From positions 310,001 to 374,000 of the forward strand of contig NZ_SDJP01000001.1 in the NCBI RefSeq assembly GCF_004114995.1: DNA of 64,000 bases, written 5' to 3'. A program made the position numbers and the translations under genes. Origin of the DNA: Halorubrum amylolyticum (lineage in GTDB: Archaea; Halobacteriota; Halobacteria; Halobacteriales; Haloferacaceae). How positions within the stretch are numbered: position 1 is the stretch's first letter; the number at the start of each line of letters is the position of its first letter. This document shows, in pieces, positions 33,903 to 43,221 of this stretch. The notes beneath the pieces are model-generated. The model made no database searches and was not told the DNA's origin. It worked only from the letters and a program-made list of their open reading frames with translations.

Positions 33903-36245
33903 CTACGCCACCCGAACCGTCCGCGTGGCCCGCACCGGCATCAGCGGGAGGTCGGGGAAGACGACTTCGACGACGAACTCCAGCTCGGCGGCGTCGGGCG
34001 GCCCGAACACGCCGACCGGGACCGTCGTCTCCCCGTCGAGGTACGTCGTCGTCGCGGTCATCTCCACGTCGTTGACGGTAACGCGGACGCCCGCGCGAGC
34101 GCTCCCGGAGACGGCGGCCACGGCGACCTCGCGCATCTCGTTTTCGCCGGCGGCGATGGCGTCGGGGAAGTCGCCCCAGTCGACGTCGATCCGGGGGCAG
34201 TCCCCCGCGGCGTCGACGATGCGCTCGGCGACGGAGCCGCTCATGCCGGCGTTCTCCAGTTCGCTCGCGCCGGCGTCGACGACCTCGGCGGGCGAGGTGA
34301 GCCCGGCGTCCGCGAGCCGCTCGGCGCGGCCGGAGCCGACCCCGTCGATCGCGGTGAGCGCGACGGCCTCGCGGGAGACGCCGTGCTCGACGCGCGCCTC
34401 GACCCGGCACGCGAGGTTGGCGGCGCGGGGCCCGGCGAAGCGGTCGAGGAACTCCGAGAGCGCGGCGAGCAGGCGGAGCGCGTTCTGCCGGATCACCCAC
34501 GCGTCCGAGCGCAGGTCCGAGGGGATCGAGTCGGCCATCCCGGCGAGCAGGATCGCGAACACCTTGCGGTGGCCGTCCTCCAGGTCGGTGTCGCGGCCGT
34601 CGAGGACCCGGTCGATCGCGTCCGACTCGGCCGACCGCGCCGAGACCGAGTCGAACTCGCCGGCCGACGCGACCGTCTCCAGTACCGAATCGACCGTCAG
34701 CGTCTCCCGGTCGGCGAGCCGCCGGAAGCGGCGCGCGGTGTCGAGCCGCAGGTAGTACTTCGAGGCGAGTCTCCCCAGCGCCGTCGGCTCGATCGCGAGG
34801 TCGTCGTCGGCCGCGACGAACCCGTCGTCGACGAGCGATTCGAGGGTGTCGCGGACGCGGTCGCGGAGGGTGGCGAACTCGTACTCGTCGGGCTTCGACT
34901 CGGCGCGGACGTAGTAGAAGGTGGTCTCCAACCACTCCATCACGTCTTCGAGCCCGCGGATGGTGCCCATCGCGATCTCGGCGTTGAGGTGCGATTCCAG
35001 TTCGGCGGCGAGCCGCGATTCGATCTCTTTGCCCTCCTTCAGCAGCGTGCGGTACTTGTCGGCGTCCGCGCGGTCGCAGACCACCCAACCGTACCCCACG
35101 TCGTCGTAGCCGGGGCGGCCCGCGCGCCCGAGCATCTGGAGCACGTCGAGCGGCGATATATCGGTCTCGCCCTCCAGCGGGTCGTGGTACTTCGTGTCAC
35201 GGATGACGACACAGCGCGCCGGGAGGTTCACCCCCCACGCCAGCGTCGACGTCGAGAAGAGGAACTTGATCTTCCCCTGCTTGAACCACTCCTCGACGCG
35301 GTCGCGGTCCTCCTTCCCGAGTCCGGCGTGGTGGAAGCCGACGCCGTCGGTGACCGACTGGCGGAGGGTGTCGTTGGTCAACTCCTTCGCCTCGTTGTGG
35401 AAGTCGTAGTCGCCCCGCGAGTCGATCGGGATGTCGCGGTCGGTGATCTCGTCGCGCGCCTTCTTGGCGGCCTGTACGGTGTCCTGTCGCGAGGAGACGA
35501 ACACGAGCGCCTGCCCGTCCTCGCGTACGTGCGGCTCGGCCAGATCGAGCGCGCGGTAGAGTCGGCGGTACTTGTCGGCGAAGGCGTTCGACCCGTGCGA
35601 GTACGTCTTGACGCCCGTTTCGAGGTCGACCGGGCGGTACTCCTCGCCGAACTCGTAGGTCGTCTCCGCGGGCGCGTCGAGCCACTCGGCCACGTCCGCG
35701 ATGTTCGGCATCGTCGCCGAGAGCGCGACGACGCGGGGGTCCTGCAGGCGGCGGAGCCGCGAGACGGTGACTTCGAGCACCGCGCCGCGCTTCTCGCTGT
35801 CGAGCAGGTGGACCTCGTCGATGACGACGCAGTCCACGTCGGTGATGAACGAATAACGCCCGGAGTCGTGTTTCCGAGTGGCGCTGTCGGCCTTCTCCGG
35901 GGTCGTCACGAGCACGTCCGCGCGCTCGGCGCGGCGGGGGTTGAGGTCGCGCTCGCCGGAGACGACGTACACGGAGTAGCCGAGCTCCTCGAACCGCTCC
36001 CACTCGCTCTCCTTCTCGTTGGTGAGCGCGCGGAGCGGCGCGACGAAGAGCGCCGTTCCGCCCTCCGAGAGGGTCTTGCAGATCGCGAGCTCGGCGAGCG
36101 CGGTCTTTCCGGAGGCCGTCGGCGCCGACGCGACGACGTTGTGGTCGGTCTCCAAGATCCCCGGCAGCGCCTCGCGTTGCATCCGGTTGAACTCCTCGAA
36201 CCCGAAGGCGTCGGCGAACTCCGGCACCGCGTCCGCGACCTTCAC
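33903..36245 (-). CDS. Hel308/Ski2-type ATP-dependent DNA helicase
   Basis: Superfamily 2 helicase of 780 aa. Motif I APTASGKT, Ia APLRALTNEKE, II DEVHLLD, III LSATMPN, IV/V (VGFHHAGLGKEDRD, STSTLAWGVNLPA) and VI QMLGRAGRPGYD are in order, followed by the winged-helix and ratchet domains and an HhH-like segment AIDGVGSGRAERLADAG. Hel308 helicases act at stalled replication forks and in recombination. The C-terminus carries an extra ~90-residue beta-rich extension. I choose the GTG at 36245 (VKVADAVPEF, the family N-terminus) over the in-frame extension. It converges on rnpB. Confidence 0.9.
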   Translation of the reverse strand: MKVADAVPEFADAFGFEEFNRMQREALPGILETDHNVVASAPTASGKTALAELAICKTLSEGGTALFVAPLRALTNEKESEWERFEELGYSVYVVSGERDLNPRRAERADVLVTTPEKADSATRKHDSGRYSFITDVDCVVIDEVHLLDSEKRGAVLEVTVSRLRRLQDPRVVALSATMPNIADVAEWLDAPAETTYEFGEEYRPVDLETGVKTYSHGSNAFADKYRRLYRALDLAEPHVREDGQALVFVSSRQDTVQAAKKARDEITDRDIPIDSRGDYDFHNEAKELTNDTLRQSVTDGVGFHHAGLGKEDRDRVEEWFKQGKIKFLFSTSTLAWGVNLPARCVVIRDTKYHDPLEGETDISPLDVLQMLGRAGRPGYDDVGYGWVVCDRADADKYRTLLKEGKEIESRLAAELESHLNAEIAMGTIRGLEDVMEWLETTFYYVRAESKPDEYEFATLRDRVRDTLESLVDDGFVAADDDLAIEPTALGRLASKYYLRLDTARRFRRLADRETLTVDSVLETVASAGEFDSVSARSAESDAIDRVLDGRDTDLEDGHRKVFAILLAGMADSIPSDLRSDAWVIRQNALRLLAALSEFLDRFAGPRAANLACRVEARVEHGVSREAVALTAIDGVGSGRAERLADAGLTSPAEVVDAGASELENAGMSGSVAERIVDAAGDCPRIDVDWGDFPDAIAAGENEMREVAVAAVSGSARAGVRVTVNDVEMTATTTYLDGETTVPVGVFGPPDAAELEFVVEVVFPDLPLMPVRATRTVRVA

Positions 36246-36438
36246 GCCGCACCACGCCCGTGGGCGACTCGACGGCGACCGAGAGTCGTTCGCATCACGT
36301 CGAACGGGGGGCTTCAAGCGCAAAGGCGTTTCTCATGTGGCCGGCCCGACCGAGGCGGGCGGTGGGGACGGTCGGTCCGTCCCGTCCGGCTCGCCGGCGA
36401 CCCCGAGCGTTTACGTGACAGCGGGTCGACCGCCCGGT

Positions 36439-36801
36439 ATGATACCGTCGTCGCCGGTCGTCATCGGTGCCGCCGCCGTGATCGTCCTGCTCGTCCTGCT
36501 GGTCGTCGTGCGCCGCCTGCGCGCCCCCTCACCGGACGCTCGCGAGTCAAAACGGGCTCACGAGGCCGCACAGGCGCGCGAGCCGCCGGTCGAGATCGGC
36601 GAGACGTACGAGTTCGGCGTCACCGAGCTCACCGACCACCACTCGGGCGAGGAGGTCGCCGTCGGCAAGGTCGAGGGGTTCGTCGTCTTCACCGAGGACA
36701 TCCCCGGCGACGTGGCGAAGGGCGACGTAATCCGGGCGAAGGTGCTCTCCTTCAACGACGGCCGCACCTCCGCCGACGCGACGTTCGTGACGAAGGCGTA
36801 G
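36439..36801 (+). CDS. Membrane-anchored TRAM-domain protein
   Basis: Protein of 120 aa. One N-terminal membrane helix (VVIGAAAVIVLLVLLVVVRRL), a short charged linker, then a TRAM domain (VEIGETYEFGVTELTDHHSGEEVAVGKVEGFVVF, GDVIRAKVLSFNDGRTSADA). TRAM domains bind RNA, so a membrane-tethered RNA-binding role is plausible but unproven. TATA-like tttacg (about 36410-36415) supports the ATG. MCM begins 93 bp downstream on the same strand. Confidence 0.82.
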   Translation: MIPSSPVVIGAAAVIVLLVLLVVVRRLRAPSPDARESKRAHEAAQAREPPVEIGETYEFGVTELTDHHSGEEVAVGKVEGFVVFTEDIPGDVAKGDVIRAKVLSFNDGRTSADATFVTKA

Positions 36802-36894
36802 CAAGACCGGGTGTTCGGTCGAACGGGAGCGGTCGCGATCCACCTCCGCTCCGAGCATGAGGTTCATACGTCATGGCGACGAAGTGGTTTCGTA

Positions 36895-39800
36895 ATGGCT
36901 CAGGCCGGGAATCAGGACCTCACGGAGCGGTTCATTCAGTTCTACCGTAACTACTACCGTGAGGAGATCGGACAGCTTGCGCAGCGATACCCCAACGAAC
37001 AGCGCTCGCTGTACGTCGAGTACGACGACCTCTACCAGTTCGACCGCGACCTCGCCGAAGACTTCCGCACGAAACCGGAGCAGATGCGCGAGTACGCCGA
37101 GGAGGCGCTGCGGCTCTACGACCTTCCCGCGGACGTCAGTCTCGGGCGCGCGCACGTCCGGATCGAGAACCTCCCCGAGAGCATCGACATTCGCGGCATC
37201 CGCGTCCACGACGACCACATCGGCAAGCTCGTCTCGATCAAGGGCATCGTCCGCAAGGCGACGGACGTCCGCCCGAAGGTGACCGAGGCCGCCTTCGAGT
37301 GCCAGCGCTGCGGCACGATGACGTACATCCCCCAGAGCGACGGCGGCTTCCAGGAGCCCCACGAGTGTCAGGGCTGCGAGCGACAGGGCCCCTTCCGCGT
37401 CAACTTCGACCAGTCGGAGTTCATCGACTCCCAGAAGCTCCGCATCCAGGAGTCGCCCGAGGGGCTCCGCGGCGGCGAGACGCCCCAGAGCATCGACATC
37501 GACATCGTCGACGACATCACCGGCGAGGTGAGCCCCGGCGACCACGTCACCTGCGTCGGCGTCCTCCACATCGAGCAGGTCGAACAGGGCAACGAGAAGT
37601 CCGCCATCTTCGACCTGTACATGGACGGCGTCTCCATCGGTATCGAGGACGAGGAGTTCGAGGACATGGACATCACGGAGGCGGACAAACGCGAGATCAT
37701 CGAGCTCTCTAACCGCGACGACATCTACGACGCGATGGTCGACTCCATCGCCCCGGCCATCTACGGCTACGAGGAGGAGAAGCTCGCGATGATCCTCCAG
37801 CTGTTCTCCGGCGTCACCAAACACCTCCCCGACGGGTCGCGGATCCGCGGGGACCTGCATATGCTTCTCATCGGTGACCCGGGTACAGGGAAGTCTCAGA
37901 TGATCAGTTATGTCGAGAATATTGCCCCAAGATCAGTTTATACTTCAGGAAAGGGATCATCTGCCGCAGGACTGTGTGTCACCGGCGATACGAAAATACA
38001 CACTTCAGACGGGTTCGTACCGATCCGCGAGATCGCGACAGAGTATCATACGAAACCGGTCGATGTGGAGACGAGTAGCACCGCAGAACACGATCTCTAC
38101 ACCTTCGATCGAGCGTCTGGAAGGATCGATCTCACCGAAAGTTCCCACGTCTGGCGGATGCCGGAGAAGCCGTGTCGGCGAATCGAGACCGCGCACGGAA
38201 AGGATCTCGAAGCATCTGTCAACACGCCCGTCCTCGTCTGCGACGAGAACGGGATCGAGTGGAAGTCGATCTCGGACGTCGACGCTGGCGACCACATCGG
38301 GGTACCGAAGTACACCGACATCGATCGTTCGTCCCCACCAGTCCGTGAGTACGTCGAATTCACGGAGGAGAAGATCAAGCCGACGGCTGAATCGGTTGAG
38401 TTCCTTCGCGACGAACTCACGGAAGAGTTCGGAACGCTCCGCGACGCCGCAGCCGAACTCGGCCTTTCCGAGGACTTCGTGTACGACACGCTCTCAAATC
38501 GACACATACCACTCGATAAATTAGACACGGTTCTCGCGGCGATCGGTACCGCTATCGATGATATCGACATCGATCGTGTGATGCTCCGCCACGGCGGCGG
38601 AGTTACGATACCCGATGAGTTCGACGCGAATCTGATGTATTTGATCGGACTCGTCTTCGGCGACGGTGACGTGATGGTTTCCCGTCGTGGTGGAAATCGC
38701 GGTCACGTCCGTATTTCGAACTCCGACGAGGAGCTGCTGGAACGTGCCGCAGACATCATCGAGACGAAGTTCGGCAAGTCTGTCGATATCGAGTATCAGG
38801 AGGATCGTGTTCCCTGTGTTCGACTTCACAGTGCGACGGTTGCCCGTTTCTTCAGCAACGTCGGCGTCGAGTCGCCAAAAGACGATATCGCCCTCGATCC
38901 GAAGCTCACGACCGCCGAACACGCCGACGCCTTCCTACGGGGCCTGTTCGATGTTGACGGATCCGTGTGTGGACGCGATAACGGGGGATCCAGCGTTCAG
39001 TTTTCGACCGTCTGTAGCGAACTCGCCGAGCAGGTTCAGCTGATGTTGGAAACGTACGGCGTACGGTCTCGGACACGCGAGCGCGATCGCCGCGGGACCT
39101 ACAAACGTGCCGACGGCCACGAGATCGAGTCGACATCGGTTCAAACGCATCTAGCAATATACGGGAAGGAGCTCGATCGGTTTGCCGGCCAGATCGGATT
39201 CCGGTCGACGAACAAGTCCGGTGCGTTGGACAAGATTGTCAACGACGCACCTCGACGCGGCGAATTCCTGCCTATCGGTAGTACTCTCGCTCGTGCCGAT
39301 GGAGGCGCAGGTGAATACTGGCAGAATCTGAACCGTGGCGAGGACCCGAGTCGCGATCGGACTCTCTCGATGATCGATGACCTCGATCTCGGTGATGTTG
39401 GCCCCGTCGTAGAGGAGGTAGCCAACGCGGATCTCGTCTGGGACGAAGTCGTTGACGCCGAGGACACCGGCGAGAAAGAGGTGTTCGACCTAACGGTTCC
39501 GGACACGCACAACTTCCTCGGGAACGGACTCGTGACACACAACACCGCTGCGGCGGTCCGCGACGACTTCGGCGACGGCCAGCAGTGGTCGCTCGAAGCC
39601 GGCGCGCTCGTGCTCGCCGACAAGGGGATCGCCGCAGTCGACGAGCTCGACAAGATGGACTGCGTCACCGGTGACACGCTGGTCTCGCTCGCCAACGGAC
39701 GCGTCGAACGCATCGACGAACTGGCACGAGAGGCCGCCGAAGACGGCGAGATCGAGGAGCTCTCGAACGGCCGACGAATCCGCGGCGTCGACCTCGACGT

Positions 39801-42522
39801 CTGGTCGATGGACGAGGACGGGCGGCTGGTCGAGCGTCCCGTCTGCTCAGTCCACGAGTACGACGCGCCGTCGGAGCTGACCCGCGTGACGATGGAGACC
39901 GGGGAGTCGCTGACCGCGACGGCCGATCACCCGTTCTTCGTCCTCGACGACGGGGAGCGCGTCGAGCGCGAGGCGGCCGCGCTCGACGCGGGCGACTGGG
40001 TGTACGTCCCTCGTGCGGTTCCGACGAAAGCCGCGGACGGCGCCGGAGCGGTGACGACGGAGAACGGTGCCGCCGACGCCGAGTTCGCCGATACCGGATC
40101 GGCCGACGACGGAGAAGGAGTCGACACCGCGATGGCGAGCGTCCTCGGGTACCTCTCCGGCGACGGGAACGTATATTACGACCGCGAGGAGGGCGTCTAC
40201 GGCGTCCGGTTCACCAACACCGACGACGAACTGCTGGCCGACTTCGAGCGGGCGGCGCGGGAGGCGTTCGGCGCGGAGCCGGTTCGCCCGCCAAGCGAAA
40301 AGGGTGAGGGCGGCGTCGAGACGGTCCGCGTCACCGGAAAGGGGTACGCGGACGGCGTCCTCGAGGCCGGGATGAATCTCGGTCGGTACGACGAGAAGTG
40401 CTTCCCGACCCCGGTTTCGACCGGAAACCGCGCGGCGAAGGCCGCGTTCGTCCGCGCGCTCGCGGACAGCGAGGGCCACGTCGACGAATCGGCTGGCAAC
40501 GTTCGGATAGCGTCGGCGAGCCGGGGCCTGCTTCGAGGCACGCGGACCCTCCTCTTACAGTTCGGCGTGTCGAGCCAGTTGCAGCGTCGCGGACGAAACG
40601 GAGGCCGAGATGTGTACTACCTCACGGTGACCGACGCCGACTCGCTCGGGGCGTTCCACCGTGCCATCGGATTCACCGCGACTCGGAAGGCGGAGGCGCT
40701 CGACCGAGTGGTCGAGGCCGCCGACGGCGACCGCACGATCCTCGACGTAATTCCGGAGGTCGACGACACCCTCGCGCGGTGTCGCGGGTCACTTCGGCTT
40801 CACCAGAGCGAGTGCGGGCTCGACGCGGGCACGTATCACGACTTCGAGAGTGGAACTGCGAACGTGTCACTCCATCGAGCGTGCCAGATACTCGCCGCAT
40901 TCGAGGACAGACTGGAGGCAGCAGCCGAGGACCGCCGCGCGCTCGATGGAGAGCCGACGTGGGAACTTCTCACCGAGATACGCGATCGGTACCACGTCTC
41001 CCAGTCCGAACTCGCCGAGGGAACGGCGCTGTCACAACAGCAGATCTCCCGCGAGTGGGGCGAGAGCAGCGAGGTTCGCCGCACCGTGATCGGCCGACTG
41101 CGAGAGGTCCTCACGGCGGTCGCCGAGACCGACCTCGGTGACCTGCGAGAGTTCGTCCGCGGAGACGTGAAGTGGCGCCGGGTCGAGTCGGTCGAGACAG
41201 TCCCGACGGAGTCGACCGAGCACCGCCGCGAGGTGCTTCGCCAGCGGCTCGCGGACGTACTCGGCGGCCCCGTAGAAACCGTTGAGCGACGCGCTCGGAA
41301 CCTTCTCGAACGGGATCCGATCGGGGAAACGCGAGAGGAAAAGGTGGGGGCGCTCGACGCGTACGGCGTCAGTCAGGCCGACGTCGCGTCGTCGCTCGAC
41401 GTGGATCAGGCGACCGTCTCCCGGTGGCTGTCCGGATCGGTCGAGACTGACCGGCTCGGCGATCTCCGCGAAGCGATCGGAGGCGAAGTCGACGCCGTCA
41501 AGCAGGAGCTGCGCTCGCTCTTCGCTCGGATCGAGGACGGACGGACCCCGAAGGTGTACGACCTGACCGTCGAGGGGACGCACAACTTCGTCGCGAGCGG
41601 CCTCGTCGTCCACAACTCCTCGGACCGCTCCGCGATGCACGAGGGGCTCGAACAGCAGAAGATCTCCGTTTCGAAGGCGGGGATCAACGCGACGCTGAAG
41701 GCGCGGTGTTCCCTGCTCGGCGCCGCGAACCCGAAGTACGGCCGGTTCGACCAGTACGAGCCGATCGGCGAGCAGATCGACCTCGAACCCGCGCTCATCT
41801 CGCGGTTCGACCTGATCTTCACGGTGACGGACAGCCCGGACCCCGAACACGACTCCCGGCTGGCGAAACACATCATCAAGACGAACTACGCGGGGGAGCT
41901 GAACACCCAGCGCGAGGAGCTGGCGAGCTCGGAGTTCACCTCGGATCAGGTCGCGGAGGTGACCCAAGAGGTCGCCCCGGAGATCGACGCCGAGCTGCTC
42001 CGGAAGTACATCGCCCACGCGAAACGCTCCTGTTACCCGACGATGACGGAGGAGGCGAAGGAGCTCATAGAGGAGTTCTACGTCGACCTGCGCTCGAAGG
42101 GCGCGGACGAGGACGCCCCGGTCCCGGTCACCGCCCGGAAGCTGGAGGCGATGGTGCGGCTCTCGGAGGCGAGCGCGCGGGTCCGGCTCTCGGACACCGT
42201 CGAGCGCGAGGACGCCGACCGCGCGACCGACATCGTCGAGTCGTGTCTCAAGGACATCGGCGTCGATCCGGAGACGGGGCAGTTCGACGCCGACGTGGTC
42301 GAGACGGGTACCTCCAAGAGCCAGCGCGACCGCATCAAGAACATCAAGGGGCTCATCGCGGACATCGAAGAGGAGTTCGAGGAGGGCGCGCCCGTCGACG
42401 AGGTGCTCGACCGCGCCGGCGAGATCGGGATGGACCCGGGGAAGGCCGAAGGGGAGATCGAGAAGCTCCGGACGAAGGGCGAAGTGTACGAACCCAAGCA
42501 GGGTCACCTCCGGACGACGTAG
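36895..42522 (+). CDS. mcm: Replicative DNA helicase MCM, precursor with two inteins
   Basis: Hexameric 3'-5' helicase that unwinds DNA at the replication fork. The precursor is 1875 aa; removing two inteins (residues 361-883 and 923-1574) leaves 700 aa, the normal MCM size. Extein features are a zinc motif (CQRC...CQGC), Walker A GDPGTGKS just before intein 1, Walker B region VDELDKMD just before intein 2, and arginine-finger SRFDLIF after it, with a C-terminal winged helix. Both inteins sit in the AAA+ core, so splicing is required for activity. The ~114 bp of extein before intein 1 are unusually AT-rich. The next gene begins one base after the stop. Confidence 0.96.
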   Translation: MAQAGNQDLTERFIQFYRNYYREEIGQLAQRYPNEQRSLYVEYDDLYQFDRDLAEDFRTKPEQMREYAEEALRLYDLPADVSLGRAHVRIENLPESIDIRGIRVHDDHIGKLVSIKGIVRKATDVRPKVTEAAFECQRCGTMTYIPQSDGGFQEPHECQGCERQGPFRVNFDQSEFIDSQKLRIQESPEGLRGGETPQSIDIDIVDDITGEVSPGDHVTCVGVLHIEQVEQGNEKSAIFDLYMDGVSIGIEDEEFEDMDITEADKREIIELSNRDDIYDAMVDSIAPAIYGYEEEKLAMILQLFSGVTKHLPDGSRIRGDLHMLLIGDPGTGKSQMISYVENIAPRSVYTSGKGSSAAGLCVTGDTKIHTSDGFVPIREIATEYHTKPVDVETSSTAEHDLYTFDRASGRIDLTESSHVWRMPEKPCRRIETAHGKDLEASVNTPVLVCDENGIEWKSISDVDAGDHIGVPKYTDIDRSSPPVREYVEFTEEKIKPTAESVEFLRDELTEEFGTLRDAAAELGLSEDFVYDTLSNRHIPLDKLDTVLAAIGTAIDDIDIDRVMLRHGGGVTIPDEFDANLMYLIGLVFGDGDVMVSRRGGNRGHVRISNSDEELLERAADIIETKFGKSVDIEYQEDRVPCVRLHSATVARFFSNVGVESPKDDIALDPKLTTAEHADAFLRGLFDVDGSVCGRDNGGSSVQFSTVCSELAEQVQLMLETYGVRSRTRERDRRGTYKRADGHEIESTSVQTHLAIYGKELDRFAGQIGFRSTNKSGALDKIVNDAPRRGEFLPIGSTLARADGGAGEYWQNLNRGEDPSRDRTLSMIDDLDLGDVGPVVEEVANADLVWDEVVDAEDTGEKEVFDLTVPDTHNFLGNGLVTHNTAAAVRDDFGDGQQWSLEAGALVLADKGIAAVDELDKMDCVTGDTLVSLANGRVERIDELAREAAEDGEIEELSNGRRIRGVDLDVWSMDEDGRLVERPVCSVHEYDAPSELTRVTMETGESLTATADHPFFVLDDGERVEREAAALDAGDWVYVPRAVPTKAADGAGAVTTENGAADAEFADTGSADDGEGVDTAMASVLGYLSGDGNVYYDREEGVYGVRFTNTDDELLADFERAAREAFGAEPVRPPSEKGEGGVETVRVTGKGYADGVLEAGMNLGRYDEKCFPTPVSTGNRAAKAAFVRALADSEGHVDESAGNVRIASASRGLLRGTRTLLLQFGVSSQLQRRGRNGGRDVYYLTVTDADSLGAFHRAIGFTATRKAEALDRVVEAADGDRTILDVIPEVDDTLARCRGSLRLHQSECGLDAGTYHDFESGTANVSLHRACQILAAFEDRLEAAAEDRRALDGEPTWELLTEIRDRYHVSQSELAEGTALSQQQISREWGESSEVRRTVIGRLREVLTAVAETDLGDLREFVRGDVKWRRVESVETVPTESTEHRREVLRQRLADVLGGPVETVERRARNLLERDPIGETREEKVGALDAYGVSQADVASSLDVDQATVSRWLSGSVETDRLGDLREAIGGEVDAVKQELRSLFARIEDGRTPKVYDLTVEGTHNFVASGLVVHNSSDRSAMHEGLEQQKISVSKAGINATLKARCSLLGAANPKYGRFDQYEPIGEQIDLEPALISRFDLIFTVTDSPDPEHDSRLAKHIIKTNYAGELNTQREELASSEFTSDQVAEVTQEVAPEIDAELLRKYIAHAKRSCYPTMTEEAKELIEEFYVDLRSKGADEDAPVPVTARKLEAMVRLSEASARVRLSDTVEREDADRATDIVESCLKDIGVDPETGQFDADVVETGTSKSQRDRIKNIKGLIADIEEEFEEGAPVDEVLDRAGEIGMDPGKAEGEIEKLRTKGEVYEPKQGHLRTT
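37975..39543 (+). mobile_element. Intein 1 of MCM (LAGLIDADG homing endonuclease)
   Basis: Intein of 523 aa inserted between AAGL and TAAAVRDD. It starts with Cys1 (CVTGDTKIH, block A), ends with LVTHN (block G, terminal Asn), and the +1 extein residue is Thr. Block F reads VFDLTVPDTHNF. Two LAGLIDADG-type motifs are visible: LIGLVFGDGDV (precursor residue ~583) and FLRGLFDVDGSV (~680), so it probably encodes a homing endonuclease. Block B reads ASVNTPVLV, without the usual TxxH histidine. Base composition is visibly lower in GC than the host gene, pointing to recent arrival. Confidence 0.93.
39661..41616 (+). mobile_element. Intein 2 of MCM (LAGLIDADG homing endonuclease)
   Basis: Intein of 652 aa inserted after DELDKMD and before SSDRSAMHE. 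Block A CVTGDTLVSLANG, canonical block B TATADHPFFV with His, block F VYDLTVEGTHNF and block G LVVHN, +1 residue Ser. Endonuclease motifs LGYLSGDGNVYY and VRALADSEGHV are present. The second half has extra helix-turn-helix-like segments (YGVSQADVASSLDVDQATVSRWLSG), probably DNA-recognition parts. Codon usage is closer to the host than that of intein 1, suggesting longer residence. Confidence 0.92.
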
Positions 42523-42831
42523 ATGGACCGGATCTCCGCGATACGGAACGTCGAGGACGCGCTCCGCGCGTTCGAGAGCGGCGACGCCGACCTCGCCGAC
42601 ACCGAGCGGCGCGTGGCGGCGGTCCTCCGGACGTACGCCACCGAGTTCGACGGCGACGACGACGTGTTCCGCGCGGTCGGCGAGGAGCCGGTCGACGGAA
42701 CGATCGTGGTCGCGCCTTCGGCGCCCGCGGCGCGAGAGCGCGTGCTCGCGCTTTCCGGGGAGGATAGTTTAGGAGATTCGACAGATATTGACACCGGCTC
42801 AGTCCCCGAATTCGACGTGGAACGAGTGTGA
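42523..42831 (+). CDS. Small acidic protein downstream of mcm (DUF7854-like)
   Basis: Protein of 102 aa beginning on the base after the mcm stop, so certainly in the same transcription unit. Helical N-terminal part (ISAIRNVEDALRAFESGDADLADTERRVAAVLRTYATEF) and the segment VDGTIVVAPSAPAARERVLAL. I associate it with a haloarchaeal family of unknown function seen next to mcm; that is from memory. The last ~20 codons are less GC-rich. Confidence 0.75.
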   Translation: MDRISAIRNVEDALRAFESGDADLADTERRVAAVLRTYATEFDGDDDVFRAVGEEPVDGTIVVAPSAPAARERVLALSGEDSLGDSTDIDTGSVPEFDVERV

Positions 42832-42882
42832 TCGCCGTATCAGTTCGGAACCGATAAGTTTCAGAGTCGATCAGGCGCGTTC

Positions 42883-43221
42883 GTGCTGCTGGTCGTGACG
42901 TATTCGACGGCGGCTCGCACCGGCCTCCGAAACCTGTGTCGCCGCCACGAGGAGACGGTCGCGCGACGGTTCGGGCGGGCGGCGCTGCTCGACGGGACGG
43001 TGTACGCCGCGTTTCTCGCGCTCCGACTGCGCGAGTCGCACGGCGGAGACGTACAGATCGAACGGACGGAGCCGTTCAACGAGTTCGTCGCGCTCGACGA
43101 CTCGGTCCGCGAGGCGGCGAGCGCGTACGCGAACCGCGACGCGAAGGCGACGCCGTACGCCGCGTTCGCCGCCGGGACGGACCACCCGGACCCGGACTCG
43201 ATGCGGGGCGACGAGCTGTGA
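42883..43221 (+). CDS. Conserved haloarchaeal protein of the mcm-downstream cluster (DUF7855-like)
   Basis: GTG-started soluble protein of 112 aa: LLVVTYSTAARTGLRNLCRRHEETVARRFGRAALLDGTVYAAFLALRL, then an acidic part. A TATA-like gataagttt (42852-42860) sits ~27 bp upstream, giving its own leaderless promoter. The stop overlaps the next GTG (GTGA, 43218-43221). Function unknown. Confidence 0.72.
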   Translation: MLLVVTYSTAARTGLRNLCRRHEETVARRFGRAALLDGTVYAAFLALRLRESHGGDVQIERTEPFNEFVALDDSVREAASAYANRDAKATPYAAFAAGTDHPDPDSMRGDEL

